Positions 12,106 to 23,289 of a DNA stretch of 64,000 bases are shown here, piece after piece. The stretch covers positions 532,622,291-532,686,290 of the forward strand of contig NC_081409.1 in the NCBI RefSeq assembly GCF_030272615.1. Reading direction: 5' to 3'. The stretch is from Cryptomeria japonica (taxonomy: Eukaryota > Streptophyta > Pinopsida > Cupressales > Cupressaceae). The notes under the pieces are model-generated. The model had not been told where the DNA came from. It saw only the letters and a list, made by a program, of their open reading frames with translations, and ran no database searches. Each line of letters opens with the position of its first letter. Within the stretch, counting starts at the first letter, position 1. Position numbers and translations under genes: made by a program.

Positions 12106-12229
12106 CTTTATTAAAGGTTCACCGAATGAGTACGAAGCTCATTTAATGAAGACTTAAGTCCTAGAAAATAATTACCCTCTTTTTTTTTTTTGATAGGCTA
12201 TAAACGAAAAAAAAAAAAAAGGGGGCAAC

Positions 12230-12755
12230 ACATCTGAATATGATTTGTGGTACCCTAAGTATGATGACTTTACTTTTTGTGCATACATAGATGCAGATTG
12301 GGCAGGAGATGTTGATGACCAGAAAATTACTTATGGTGGAGCTTTCTTTCTTGGAAAGAAGTTGGTTTCATGGATCAACAAGAAACAATCATGTACTTCT
12401 TTATCTACTACTAAAGCTGAGTATGTTGTTGTTGCTACTAACCATACACAAGTTCTATGGATGAAGAAAATGTTGAAAGACATTAAAGTGCATTGCATTG
12501 GACCGGTAGTTATTCACTGTGATAACTCTGCTGCTATTGACATATCAAAGAATTCACTCTAAGACAAAGCACATATATATCAAGTATAACTTTTTGAAGG
12601 AGAAGGTGGAATAAAATGAGGTTAGACTGGTTTATGTGAACACTAGAGAGAAGATTACAGACATTTTTACTAAACCTTTGCCTAAAGAATCATTTGAGTA
12701 CCTCAAAGATAGGCTAGGGGTTTATGCCCCCCTAAAGAGAATTGATTGATGCTAT
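12230..12755 (+). pseudogene. C-terminal RNase H of a Ty1/copia element, 5' part displaced by the gypsy insertion
   Basis: The frame begins mid-protein (TSEYDLWYPKYDDF) and reads YIDADWAGD, SWINKKQSCTSLSTTKAEY and VIHCDNSAAIDISKN, the standard RNase H end of Ty1/copia pol. The gypsy LTR at 12227 cuts directly into this codon string. A small indel near 12560 shifts the frame, after which TKHIYIKYNFLKEKVE continues. Then come a stop and another piece reading ITDIFTKPLPKESFEYLKDRLG, the usual pol terminus. RT, integrase and gag must lie left of the window beyond the gypsy element. Confidence 0.92.
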
Positions 12756-13084
12756 TTTGTATCAATTTGGTTTGCATTATTAGAGATATTATTCATTGTG
12801 GACTGATGTGGGGATACTACTGCTCAGGGGGAGTAATTATCCTTTTGATTCAGTGGTTTATGTTTTTTCTTTGATATTTATGTCACGTTTCTAGCATTGA
12901 TGTCAAAGGGAGAGAGATATTCATGTGAAAAATAGAACTTTACAGAGATATCATTCATAGGGGGAGTTTGGTCTTTCTCTCAGAACTTCGTTGATATATC
13001 TTTGTGTGGGAGATTTGTTTGGCATTTCTTGGTGCTTAGATGTTTTTCACATCTAGTGTTGCCATCAGTGCCAAAGGGGGATAT
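12756..13084 (+). other. 3' untranslated region and polypurine tract of the copia element
   Basis: Non-coding. The tract CCAAAGGGGGATAT at 13071-13084 directly precedes the 3' LTR. Related purine runs occur upstream (CAGGGGGAGTAA near 12825 and TCAAAGGGAGAGAG near 12902), as in copia lineages with repeated polypurine tracts. Confidence 0.8.
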
Positions 13085-14313
13085 TGTTGGCCATTTGGAG
13101 GAATTGATTATGTGTTGCATTGATGTTTTATCATTGATGTCAACACTTTTTGTTTTGGGTGCTTTATCGACACCCTTCTAGTCTCGATAGGTTGTTTGGT
13201 TTCTGGTTAGATTGGATCTGGCATGATCTGGTATGCTTTAGTATGTTTGGGTTATGGAATTGGCTTATTCATGCTCATGTTCATTTAGTCGATTTTGATC
13301 TGGTGATCAGATGCTATCATGCTTGCTAGTAAGCTTGGTTTGTGGTTTTGGTGAGGGTTTCACCAACGAAGGTTTATTAAAGATCTTTGATGATATGCAT
13401 AAGTGGTATTGGTACGGCTTCTAGTGGAAATTCAGGATGCTGATGGTGATCATGTTCAAGACTTGGTGGATTGGGATCATTTCTTTAGTGTGTGTGGACC
13501 TATATTGGGTCCTGGTTTATCTAGGTTATGGATCGACTTAATGTAACATGTGGATTGGACCTCTCGATGTGTTTTGGGGATGTCTTATGGGTTGGATATT
13601 ATTTGTTTGATCTTAGGCTGACATGTTTTGTAATTATGTAATTGTATTATTGTTTGGTGGTTGACCTGATTGTTTATGGTCAAGGGTTTGTATATATATG
13701 ATGTAAGATCTCATTGTAGATCATCATGGAATGGGATATGGATATGTAATGAGCGAATAATGTAATAATCATTCAGGTAGAGGATTTGGTCGATCATTGA
13801 AGATCGAGTTGGGTGTATGTAAGAGGATTTAGTCCTCTGCTATTGAGCTTAATCGAAACTATACTCAGGTATAGGAGATGCTATCTTTGCAGTTCATTCT
13901 TTCTTCTGGATTGTAGTTTAGATTTTTATGTAGTTAGTGAGACTCCTTTTGTGATAAGTAGTATTCTCTAGGCTGTTGGCCTTCCTGCAAGTGTAGGCCC
14001 CTTAATTGTAATTCACATACTTACTGTAGAAGTATTATCTGACTTTTGGTAAGCTTCCCACCGTGGTTTTTCCCTTTACCAATTTTTTCACATACAAATC
14101 TTGGTGTCATGTGGATGGTATTTATTCTCTTATTGTTGTTTATGCTTAATTGGTATATCTACTATTTCGGTAATTGGTTTAAGCATTCCAATATTAATTT
14201 TTTGGGCTCTGGTAAAAAAAATTTAATTGCTTAAGGTTCTGGTAATCTAAGACAATTGATTCATGCCCCCCCCCCCCTCTCAGTTGTCTTCCAGATATTT
14301 GAACTGTCTAACA
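13085..14313 (+). repeat. 3' LTR of the copia element, about 1.23 kb
   Basis: It starts TGTTGGCC right after the polypurine tract and ends TCTAACA at 14313, with a C-rich run (14264-14277) near its end. TATATATATGATGTAAG at 13691 is a candidate TATA region. The end is inferred from the imperfect match of TCTAACA to the inverted start; there is no second LTR in the window to confirm it. Confidence 0.7.
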
Positions 14314-14739
14314 ATGTGTTGAATATTTTTTATTTTATTAAATTTTGAAGTTCTATTAGTTATAATTCAGATATAGGTTTAGGTTTGAACACATAACTTG
14401 TTCTATATATCAAAATTATTTTATTTATTTTTGTTAGAAAGAAGACATAAATATGGAGGGCTTATATATTTTTTATAATTTTTTTGAATTAGTTTCCTAT
14501 TTTTCCTAATGCATTGAACAGAGAAGTTCATGTTCGGTGAAAACCCAATATTTCATAAAATTAAAAAACAAGATCACAATAAATTCACAATGTAATAAAA
14601 TTATACTTGTTGGAAAGTTTGCTCTAAGTAATAACATCTTATATTTTTGGGTTATCAATATTCTTTCATTTGAGCCTTGAACCAGAGGTTTGAAGGCCAA
14701 AATTTCTTAGAATTCTTAAGAATTTGGGGAGATATGTCA
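14314..14739. other. AT-rich stretch with no recognised feature
   Basis: Between the copia LTR end and the first GTTCGAAC block. No coding frame, repeat or RNA gene that I can support. Confidence 0.5.
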
Positions 14740-14912
14740 AAAAAGTGTAGTTTGTATGAATGGGGGTTCGAATGAAGGGTGTTTACTCGAACCATAGGGG
14801 GTTCATTTGAACCCTCTTGGCAGAATAATGGCACAAACATTCACATAATAGCCTAGTTCGAACGAAGCTGACCTTTTGAAATGATTGACGTTCATACGAA
14901 CCCCAACCGACC
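14740..14912. repeat. GTTCGAAC-rich block, left
   Basis: Short near-palindromic units (GGGGGTTCGAATGAAGGG, TACTCGAACC, TAGTTCGAACGAAG, TTCATACGAACCCC) recur over 170 bp. A similar block lies at 26945-27110. Because the units are self-complementary, the two blocks can be aligned in either orientation; they may be transposon ends or parts of related LTRs. Confidence 0.5.
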
Positions 14913-15339
14913 CAAATTTTCATTTTTAACAATTTACTTTGTCATATAAATATAGATATTCTATTTTAAATTTTTAAACACAAATGATCAAAATAATTTG
15001 TATTTTTGAATGAGAGAAGACATTTGAAAGTTATTTTGAGGGCAAGAATTTGAAGATATTTGAAGGTTATTTTAAACGCATAGGGAACAAGAAGAGAAGG
15101 AAAAATAAGACTTCAAGGAATTATTCACCCGAAATAGAATGGAGATATCGAGAACAAAGAAGGCAAAGATATTATGATCCAAGTATGTATTTTTTATTTA
15201 ATTTCTATTTAATTTTGTATGTATTACGTACCAAAAATTGTGTTTATTTGATAGTATTAGTTAAATATTTTTTATGTAATAACTTTATGCAAATTATTTT
15301 AAATAATATTAATTTAATTTATATAATAATTCTACCTTA

Positions 15340-16265
15340 ATTAATTTCAAATGATGTTATTTTTATTAAATAAATTGGAAGTGGTAGGATTAAAAATAAT
15401 CCTTTTTTAATTAAAAATAATTTTGTTTTAATTTGAAATAATGTGTGTATTTGCATTTCAAATTCCATTAACTTGCTTGTTGTGTAATTGACATTTTCTC
15501 TCCCCCCTTAAGTCCATTTATAATATATAGTTTTAATTTAAAATTTAGATCTTTAGGACCCCTCTCTTTCCCATTTATAATTTAATTTAGATAGTCCATA
15601 AATATATAATTAAATTTAGATTTTGAAACCAAGTGTCCTTTTAGTTTAGCAAACACTTCAATTGGTGCTCTAAAATTAACAAACTTGTCTTTTGTGTCTT
15701 GAGAAATAGGCTCTTTTTGCTTTATCCTTAGAAAGGGTCTTGCCTCCTGAGTATCCCTTAAGGCTCGGTGAGAGGGAACAACCCAAAGTGGTAACAAGCT
15801 AAAGCCAATCTCTTCCAAACCACTATAAATAAAAGTAATTGTAACGAAAGTTGCAAGCAATGGGTGCTGGAATTGCATAGTGACGTTAACTCAACGGATC
15901 TATGCCCCACCTGAACGGATGCCCTTAATAGTGCCTTTTTTTATGTTAGAAGCCCAAAACCTTCTAGTTGCTGGGGTAGGAGGTCAAACCTCTAGAGCGG
16001 CTCACACACATACAGTTCTTAGTAGAGATACAAAGTTCGCCATGAGGAGTTTTCATAGGGACTCATGCTTGGCTACCCCAAATAAGTGAGTGTCATGGAG
16101 GGGACCCAGTGGGCTCAAGCACCTAAGTATCCTCTCTGAATTTTGTAGCTCGGGGTAACCCCCCAAGTGAAATTCAACAACTATTGTCTCGGGCAACCCT
16201 AGGATTTGTGCTTGCATGATCAAAACAATCAAACAATTTCAAGCAAACAAACATTGTGTCTACTT
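15340..16265. other. Intron 1, first half: no recognised feature
   Basis: AT-rich to about 15600, then a less AT-rich stretch (15640-16200) with no open frame of note. It contains GGTCAAACCTC at 15982, loosely like a pol III B box, without a supporting A box or poly(A) end. Confidence 0.4.
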
Positions 16266-16269
16266 TGTT

Positions 16270-17205
16270 TTCAAGTGTATGCAAAAATATTTCACATTAT
16301 ACTTGAGTCCCCTTAAGACCTATATTATGTGATACTAGGACCTATTATGTGATATTAGGACTTATTATATGTGATAATACCTATCTTAAATATGACATAA
16401 TAGAACCTATTATGACATAATATGTCTTATTATGACTTAATATGACCATGTATGCAAAAAAAAAATTACATTATATACTTGAGTCCCCTTAAGACCTATA
16501 TTATGTGATATTAGGGTCTATTATGTATGCGATATTAATGACCTATTATCGTATAATTTAGGTCCTAATATCTACATAATATAGGTCTTAAGGGGACTCA
16601 AGTATAATGTGAGATGTTTTTGCATACATGGTCATATTAAGTCATAATAAGACCTATTATGTCATAATAGGTTCTAGTATGTCATATTTAAGACCTATAA
16701 TCACATAATAGGTCCTAATATCACATAATATAGGTCTTAAGGGGAGCCAAGTATAATGTGATTTTTTTTTGCATACGTGGTCATATCAAGTCATAATAAG
16801 ACCTATATTATGTGATATTAGGACCTATTATGTGATAATAGGTCTTAAATATGACATAATAGGCCTTATTATGACTTGATATGACCACGTATGCAAAAAA
16901 ATTCACATTATACTTGACTCCCCTTAAGACCTATATTATGTGATATTAGGACCTATTATGTGATATTGGGACTTATTATGTGATTATAGGTCTTAAATAT
17001 GACATAATATAACCTATTATGACATAATAGGTCTTATTATGACTTAATATGAGCACACATGAAAAAAAATTTCACATTATAATTGAGTCTCCATAAGACC
17101 TATATTATGCAAATATTAGGACCTATTATGTGATAATAGGTCTTAAATATGACATAATAGTCCACCTATTATGACATAATATTTAGGTCTTATTATGACT
17201 TGAAA
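16270..17205. repeat. Array of self-complementary repeats inside intron 1 of the transposase gene
   Basis: The unit of roughly 145-190 bp reads CACATTATACTTGAGTCCCC, TTAAGACCTATATTATGTGA, then alternating forms of ACCTATTATGTGATA and TATGACATAATAGG, then TATGACCATGTATGC and an A-run. Copies at 16290-16540 and 16800-17205 run forward, and those at about 16555-16790 run in reverse, so the block folds on itself. The units are also internally palindromic. It ends about 70 bases before exon 2. Confidence 0.85.
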
Positions 17206-20070
17206 ATTTGGTTTCAAATTATACTTGGAATTTGATTGCATTAAAAATATTCTCTATCATCTTAAATTATGTGCAGAATGGGCTCGAGAAGAAGGAAGTT
17301 ATCAAGCAGGGGTTGAGGCAAGTGAACCTATTGAATAACATAGGGAGGATTTTTCCCAAGTTGAACAAATGGAGGTCGAAGGAGATGGTTTAGGCTCCTT
17401 ACCTCCTACCGGTATGGATGAGCATATTGTGGATCTAGCTAAATAGGTGAAGAGAAATATTTCTTATAAAAATTTAGATCATTTACTTGAAATGGATGTT
17501 AATGAGTTGAAACATCTCAGTGAAGAACCTAGACATACTAAAAGGAGGTCAATGAATAAAAGTGCAAAAGAAATAATATCTCATTTCAATAATCTTGATA
17601 CTACACAAGAGAAAGCTCAATTATTATCAATTGTACTTACTCGTAAAGAGTTAATAGATCCACTAAAATTGTTGGGTATAGATACAACAAGTCAAAAGAA
17701 GAAAAATTCTCAACTACCAAAATCTATTGCTGAAAATGTTAAGAAAGATTTGGTGAACATTGGTAAAAAATCTCAAATAGTAGATAATACCATTTCAAGA
17801 AGAGTGATGTTGAGATCTTTAGTAAATGAAAGATTGCATCAGAAAAGACAAATTTCTTTATTATCATCTGAGTTTTGTTTTAGTAGAAGGACAATATCAA
17901 AATATGTGAAAAGGAGAAGGAGTTTGGATGATACTACATCAGAAGGGAATTGGGCAATTATATGTAGAGCTCCTTGTTCTGATAGAATTGAAGATGTTGT
18001 TAGGAACTTGGTGAAATTTGTTTGGAATGATAATACTCATCCTTCATCAAATAGTAGAGATGTTATCAAGGAAAGGATTGGCCTTGATCGTTATGATATC
18101 CATGTAAAACATTGGTTAGATAAAACAAAAAATGAATTGTATGTGTTGTTTACTAAATCAAACCCTCATATAAAGATTCGACAAACCATGTTTGAAAGGT
18201 TAAGGCCATATTATGTGAAGGTAAACAAAGTCTTCAAAACTTGTTGGTGTCATTTTCACATCAAATTTGATCTATACTATCAGGTGTTTCAAAACATTAG
18301 AGAAGATAGTGATGGTTATGAAAAAGCTCCTCCTAAATGAACATGTTAATTCATAGCATCCATCTTATATGATAAATCGGATGATAATGCAACCGGTCAA
18401 ATAAATTGCATAAAAGGAATGTGTGGAACATGTGGGGAGTTGGCTAAATTTCCTTTGAGAGATGAAGATACCGACATGACGAAGATGGTAAATTGCAAGA
18501 GTTACAAGTACACAAAATTTGAAACAAAATTTGGAAAGGAATCTACAAGGCTAGATTATGTAGAAGAGGAGATACCTATTGGAACATTTATGGAAAAATT
18601 TTGTAATTTGATAAAACCATACATATGCCATGGTTTTTTTGCCAAATGGAAAACATGACAATTTCAAACATTAAGAGACACTTTCCCACCTAGAAATATT
18701 CTATCAGTAGTGGACTTCGCAGAAAATTACTCTTTTGCACATCAAAAAGATATTCAATCAGAGTATTACTTTTAAAAGAAAATCACTATTATGGTTCACG
18801 TGTGTTATCGACATTCACAAATGGATTTGGATGGTCTTGATATTATATTTGAAAATCATGTCATTAAGAAAGAGTACCACTTTTATATTAGTGATGATAA
18901 GGAGCATGACACACTTTTTGTACAACGTTGCTTTAAGAAGTTTTTTGAATATTTGAAAGAGAGAGGCATATCAATAGTTAAACATTTTGTTTAGTTTGAT
19001 GGATGTGCGACATAATTCAAATCTCTGAGGCCATTATATGTACTATGTAGATATCATCGAAATGACAAAATACCACATGTTTGGAGTTTTTTTTAGAGTG
19101 GTCATGGAAAGGGTGAACATGATGGTGCAAGAGAGTGTATCAAATGTGCTCTAAGAAAGCATCAAATAAATTATACAAGAGATCATATAGATTATGCACA
19201 TGATGTTGTTTAATGGTGTAAGAAACACTTTGTGCAACCTAATTATCCCAGTTCATCATCGGGAACATACAGGATTATTCATGTTTTTGTTCTGATTGCA
19301 TTTTTGAAAAATATAATAAATGCAAGAGCCAAGAGCTTGGATATATTAGTGTGGAATATTGTGCCACTAGATGTTACTGACACATACGAGGAAAATAAGG
19401 GTGAAATCTTTGAAGACATTCCTTTGATTTTTGCTGATTATGACCATATTTTAGGATTGATTAAAAAAGGTATGCATATTATATATATATATATTTCCTT
19501 TAAAAAATGTTGTGTGCATGTACACATATTATAATTTTTTAATCAAGTATATTTTAAATTTATAACTTCTTTCAAATTGCAGGAGATATTTTTGCAGTTA
19601 TAGCAGAAGATGGAAATATAGAAGGTGTTAGTTATTATTTATTGCGTTGCACAGAAGAGAGAAAGAAGTAAACAAAATCTTAAATGAGCGATGTAATATC
19701 CTTCCCCACAGGTTTGAACTTATTTGAACATTTAAATTAATTTATTTATGTTAAATGCACATGTGCACATTTTAATTTTTATACACAACTTATATAAATT
19801 TTTAATTTCTCATTTCTTATACATGTATGTAGCTCAGTTGTAGTGCAAGGGACATATTTCAAACAAGTTAAAATTGTTCAACATGGGATTCATTTCATTG
19901 AATACTAAATTGATAACAAGGTCTATCAGTATAGCCACTTGGTCATTGTTGTTGGCCTAATTCTTCATACAGTTCCACGTCATAGGTGGTCTCAAAAGTG
20001 GAGACTAGATAGTGAAGATCATGAGAAAATATTAAGTGTTATTGAAGAGCGGTCTGAGCCACTTGATGTG

Positions 20071-21040
20071 GTAAGAACTATTTAGTACACCTAAGTAAAT
20101 GTGTTTGAACCCATGAATTGATTTTTATATAGCTTGTGATTTTAAATAATAGTACGCATGTACATATACAAATTAAATTGTGATGTGGATGAGTTGAAAA
20201 TGTCTTAAGGAGATGTATGCACAATTAGGATCATGTATATCTTTAATTTTTTAAATACAGATGCATAATTTTTGTAAGTTATTAAAATTATTTAGCATGT
20301 ATAGATGTATTCATTAGGACACATGTGAAATAAATTCATTTAATTAAAAATCCATAATGTGATTGAGATTTTATTTAAATTAGAACATGACGTGTAAACT
20401 AGGATACATGTGTGTTTGTGTAATTTAGGATGTATGTGTGTAAATTAGGACATGTATGAAATTTGATTTAAATTATTTCTAGTATTGTATTAAAGTTTAA
20501 ATTAGAATGTATTCATTTTTAATTAAATGCATTTAGAATTATACATGTAATTTAAATGCATTTACAACTATATGAAATTTTAATTAAGATGTATATGCAC
20601 ATATATTCAAATTCATTTAAATTCAAATGCATCTGTATACATGTATGAACATGTACATTCAATCTAAATTTAAAATATAATCATCTTTAATCTAGATGAA
20701 CACAAATTCAAACATGATATATATTCAAGTGAACTAAACATGTTCTAAATTTTAAACACACATGATCTAGATATTTAAGTATAATCAAACACATGTGTAG
20801 ACATATGATAATACTTGTACAATATAATCAAACACATGAATATATAAAGTATAATCAAATGTGCAAGTATGATCAAACACAAAATGTATAAAATATAATC
20901 TAGCATGCCCATGATATAATTTGAATACATAGAAATATAAAGTAAGTCCAAGAATACAAGCTCAATATAAAGTAACTCTAAATACATAGCAATGTAAAGT
21001 AAGTCTGAATGTATCAATACACATGTCTATGAAAGTTTGG
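20071..21040. other. AT-rich region between the convergent genes
   Basis: Many short ACATGT/ATGTAT runs but no supported exon. It probably holds the 3' ends of both genes. Confidence 0.4.
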
Positions 21041-21059
21041 AATGTATATAAAAAGATAA

Positions 21060-22904
21060 ACACATGAGCTATAAAGTGGCAAATCAACATGCACCATGTC
21101 GGCCATGAACAAAGCGATCGTCTGAGTGAGAGTCTTGGTGAGAGTTTGGATGTCCAATAGACCCCTGTAAAAGTATAATTTATATGTAAATATTAAAAAT
21201 ACCTCTACATGTATGAATCTTATTTAAATAGTCAAATAAACTAGTAAATCAAAATTTACTGTAACACACACGTACATACAAAATCCTTAACTAACATGTC
21301 CACTAGCAGGTGTATCATCGAAAGAATATCACCTACGCACATGCTTTGAGCTCAAGCTAGGAGTGACATGAGGTAATTGTTGTACATACAAATGTGTATC
21401 TTAGGATTAGTTTGAAAAATAAATGATACTTATTTAAAGTTATTTATTAAATCTATAAATTACATATACACCCTTTTAAAAATTATGTGCACATACATAC
21501 CTGTGTATCGGGAACCTATATAGTCTAATCATCTCCTATGATCATATCAACCACATTAGTTGTGCTTGCATATCTCTCTCTACCTATATAAATGACTGAG
21601 GAGTGTAAGGGGCAAACTAGAAGATTGGGCATCGATGAAGTGTTTGATGCTAGTAGCATATCCATAAAACTAGTCTAGCTCAAACCTCGTAACTGCTCCT
21701 CAAATGAATCCAAGCCCTCATCTGTGATATGAACCTAATCAACCCATATCTCCTCCTCTATAGCAACAAAGTGATTTGTAGGTGGGTCACTCAAATCATA
21801 TGTACAGTGATGAGAATACTATGGCTATCCTAGCGTATGCGTCGATGTAGTAGCCTGTGTCTCTCTGAGAATATCATCTCTAACAGTAGCCAATTGTATC
21901 CCAAATCAAGATGAAATGAAATGGTATGAATGTAGCAAGTCCTTGGATAAATACTGTGACATATGTATATGTCTAGAACCTCCTGCTATAGCTACTACAT
22001 CATTTGGCAAGGGGATTCCAGCAGTAACATACTGATCTAAATTGAAAGTCACCCCGTGATTGGAAGATTCATCTATGGATGATCTAGAATGTGGTCGACT
22101 CATCATATATCTACCCAACCTGTCTGATGATATGGTATTTGTTGCTAATGCAATATCTCCAATCCTATCAATTGATTCTCTCTAAGAAGAAATCACAACA
22201 TGATCCACTATGGGGGTGAGGGCTGGGACTATCACCAAAAATATCTCACCAACAAGCTCCCTATGTCTAGGTGGAGATCTATCGCACCTACAATATGCAT
22301 CTCTATTAGCAATCCTACCCCTACCTTGTCCATAATGTCCGGGAAGGTCAAGGTAGTTGGGTTTCAACTTACAGTGAACCTCAGCATAGACCTGTTGTGC
22401 AAAGTATAATGGTATCTAGTCATTATTAGGATAACGATCATGAGTAAATCAACCCTACAATTTGTGGATCAATGCATTGTGTTGCTTGATATCCTCTCAC
22501 CTTTTTCTTCTCCTGATACTATGGAAAAAATCTCTCCTTAATACTTTCCTTCGAGACTACCCTCAACACATTAGTGAAGGAATAAGGACCCCTCACCTCA
22601 AGCCTCAACTGTCTATAGATAGAATCTATAACCTATGGCAGAAATGAGGTGTGACTAACTAGACGATCCCTCAATGACTATAAATTTGAAAAATGGATTT
22701 GCATGTACTCTTGTACATGTCATCTGTCTGTGGGTCATCTAAAATACCTCTCAATTTTCGTATCGCATGGTCACTATGATGAAATATGGTACTGATATCA
22801 AGAAGAGGGTCCTGATGAGGAGCTTGTGGAGGTAGATCCTGATCAAGAGCCTCTACATGAGGATTTGAATTAGGCATAGGTACATGGGGATCCTGATCCT
22901 CCAT
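21060..22904 (-). pseudogene. Second, convergent gene of the candidate transposon, unrecognised
   Basis: An ATG at 22904 starts MEDQDPHVPMPNSNPH and stays open for 77 codons. Further open segments in the same or adjacent frames follow: GPYSFTNVLRVVSKESIKER (about 22620-22510), CDRSPPRHRELVGEIF (about 22290), FNLDQYVTAGIPLPNDVVAI (about 22040) and an acidic segment near 21750. A last exon ending about 21075 starts after an acceptor TTTTACAG and reads GSIGHPNSHQDSHSDDRF. Several stops and at least one frameshift break it. The protein would be hydrophilic, with a His/Ser/Asp-rich tail. I know no family for it. Its place next to the transposase suggests an accessory transposition protein; this is inference. 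Confidence 0.5.
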
Positions 22905-23289
22905 CTATCTAGGTAGATCATAAAGTTAGAATTTACGTAAGCACACGCACATGAAGTGTATTCAATTTAAAACATTAAATTAAAATCAGTTAAATTAGAG
23001 AGAGATAATTAATCTTAAGCTTATTAAATTAAAATATACACATGAATTTCTCGCATAATTCATCTATATGAAGTTCTCACATAATTCAAATTTCAATACT
23101 ATTTTAAAGAGAGAGAGAGGGGGATCATTATATAAAAATTTATCTATATATCACATAGATGTTTTAAATTATTAAAAAATTAATAAGAGAGAGAGGGAGA
23201 TCATTTTCATGACAAAGAGAGAGATATCATTAATCATAGAGAGAGAGAGAGATCATTAAAGATATGTGTACTAAATTAAAACACATGCT
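22905..23289. other. AT-rich stretch with GA microsatellites
   Basis: (GA)n runs at about 23107-23124 and 23188-23260. No coding signal. Lies between the start of the minus-strand gene and the large palindromic array, so it may contain that gene's promoter. Confidence 0.5.

Larger units (their letters stand above)
1..12227 (-). mobile_element. Tat/Ogre-like Ty3/gypsy LTR retrotransposon, 3' LTR truncated by window edge
   Basis: Two long direct repeats (1-1515 and 7362-12227) flank an internal region coding on the minus strand for gag, protease, an archaeal-type RNase H, RT, Ty3 RNase H and integrase. The complete LTR begins TGTTGG and ends GGGGGCA on the plus strand. A primer-binding site lies six bases inside it. 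Dual RNase H domains and very long LTRs are known traits of the Tat/Ogre lineage, so I place it there. The right end interrupts a copia RNase H frame at 12228, proving insertion into an older element; the expected 5-bp target duplication would be ACACA, but the left junction is outside the window. The two LTR copies differ by a few per cent where I compared them by eye. All frames carry stops or shifts, so it is inactive. Confidence 0.9.
7362..12227 (-). repeat. 5' LTR of the gypsy element, complete, 4,866 bp
   Basis: The left edge (TGTTGGTTAACA) is fixed by the adjacent primer-binding site and the right edge (GGGGGCA) by the copia sequence that it interrupts. Only its right 1.5 kb is matched by the partial LTR at 1-1515; the rest of that partner is outside the window. 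Two thirds of the LTR is one long minus-strand reading frame (8149-11304). Positions 7390-8148, downstream of that frame, are AT-rich and non-coding. Confidence 0.88.
15050..20070 (+). pseudogene. Spliced DDE-type transposase-like gene, family not recognised
   Basis: Four exons fit by reading frame and splice sites: up to 15182 (donor GTATGT), 17277-19469, 19583-19711 and 19838-20070 (donor GTAAGA). Exon 2 stays in one frame for 2.2 kb with about nine stops and no frameshift. In order it shows a helix-turn-helix-like stretch (FCFSRRTISKYVKRR, near 17870), RPYYVKVNK with a CWCHFH cluster (18242-18259), CGTCGE (18422), DFAENYSF (Asp at 18713), a SDDKEHD segment (18890), FDGC (Asp at 18998) and SGHGKGEHDG (Glu at 19115). 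These motifs resemble, from memory, uncharacterised eukaryotic DDE-like proteins; I cannot name the superfamily. No ATG is visible in exon 1. A further exon after 20070 is implied by the donor site. Inactive copy. Confidence 0.65.

Noticed and set aside
15980-15995. Possible SINE with B-box-like GGTCAAACCTC
   Set aside because: No matching A box at the right distance, no poly(A) or simple-repeat tail, and no target duplication.
17277-19469. Stops in the transposase as evidence of methylation-driven C-to-T decay
   Set aside because: Any stop codon can be derived from CAA, CAG or CGA, so this is not informative without intact copies. In the gypsy LTR pair both a C-to-T and a G-to-T stop are seen.
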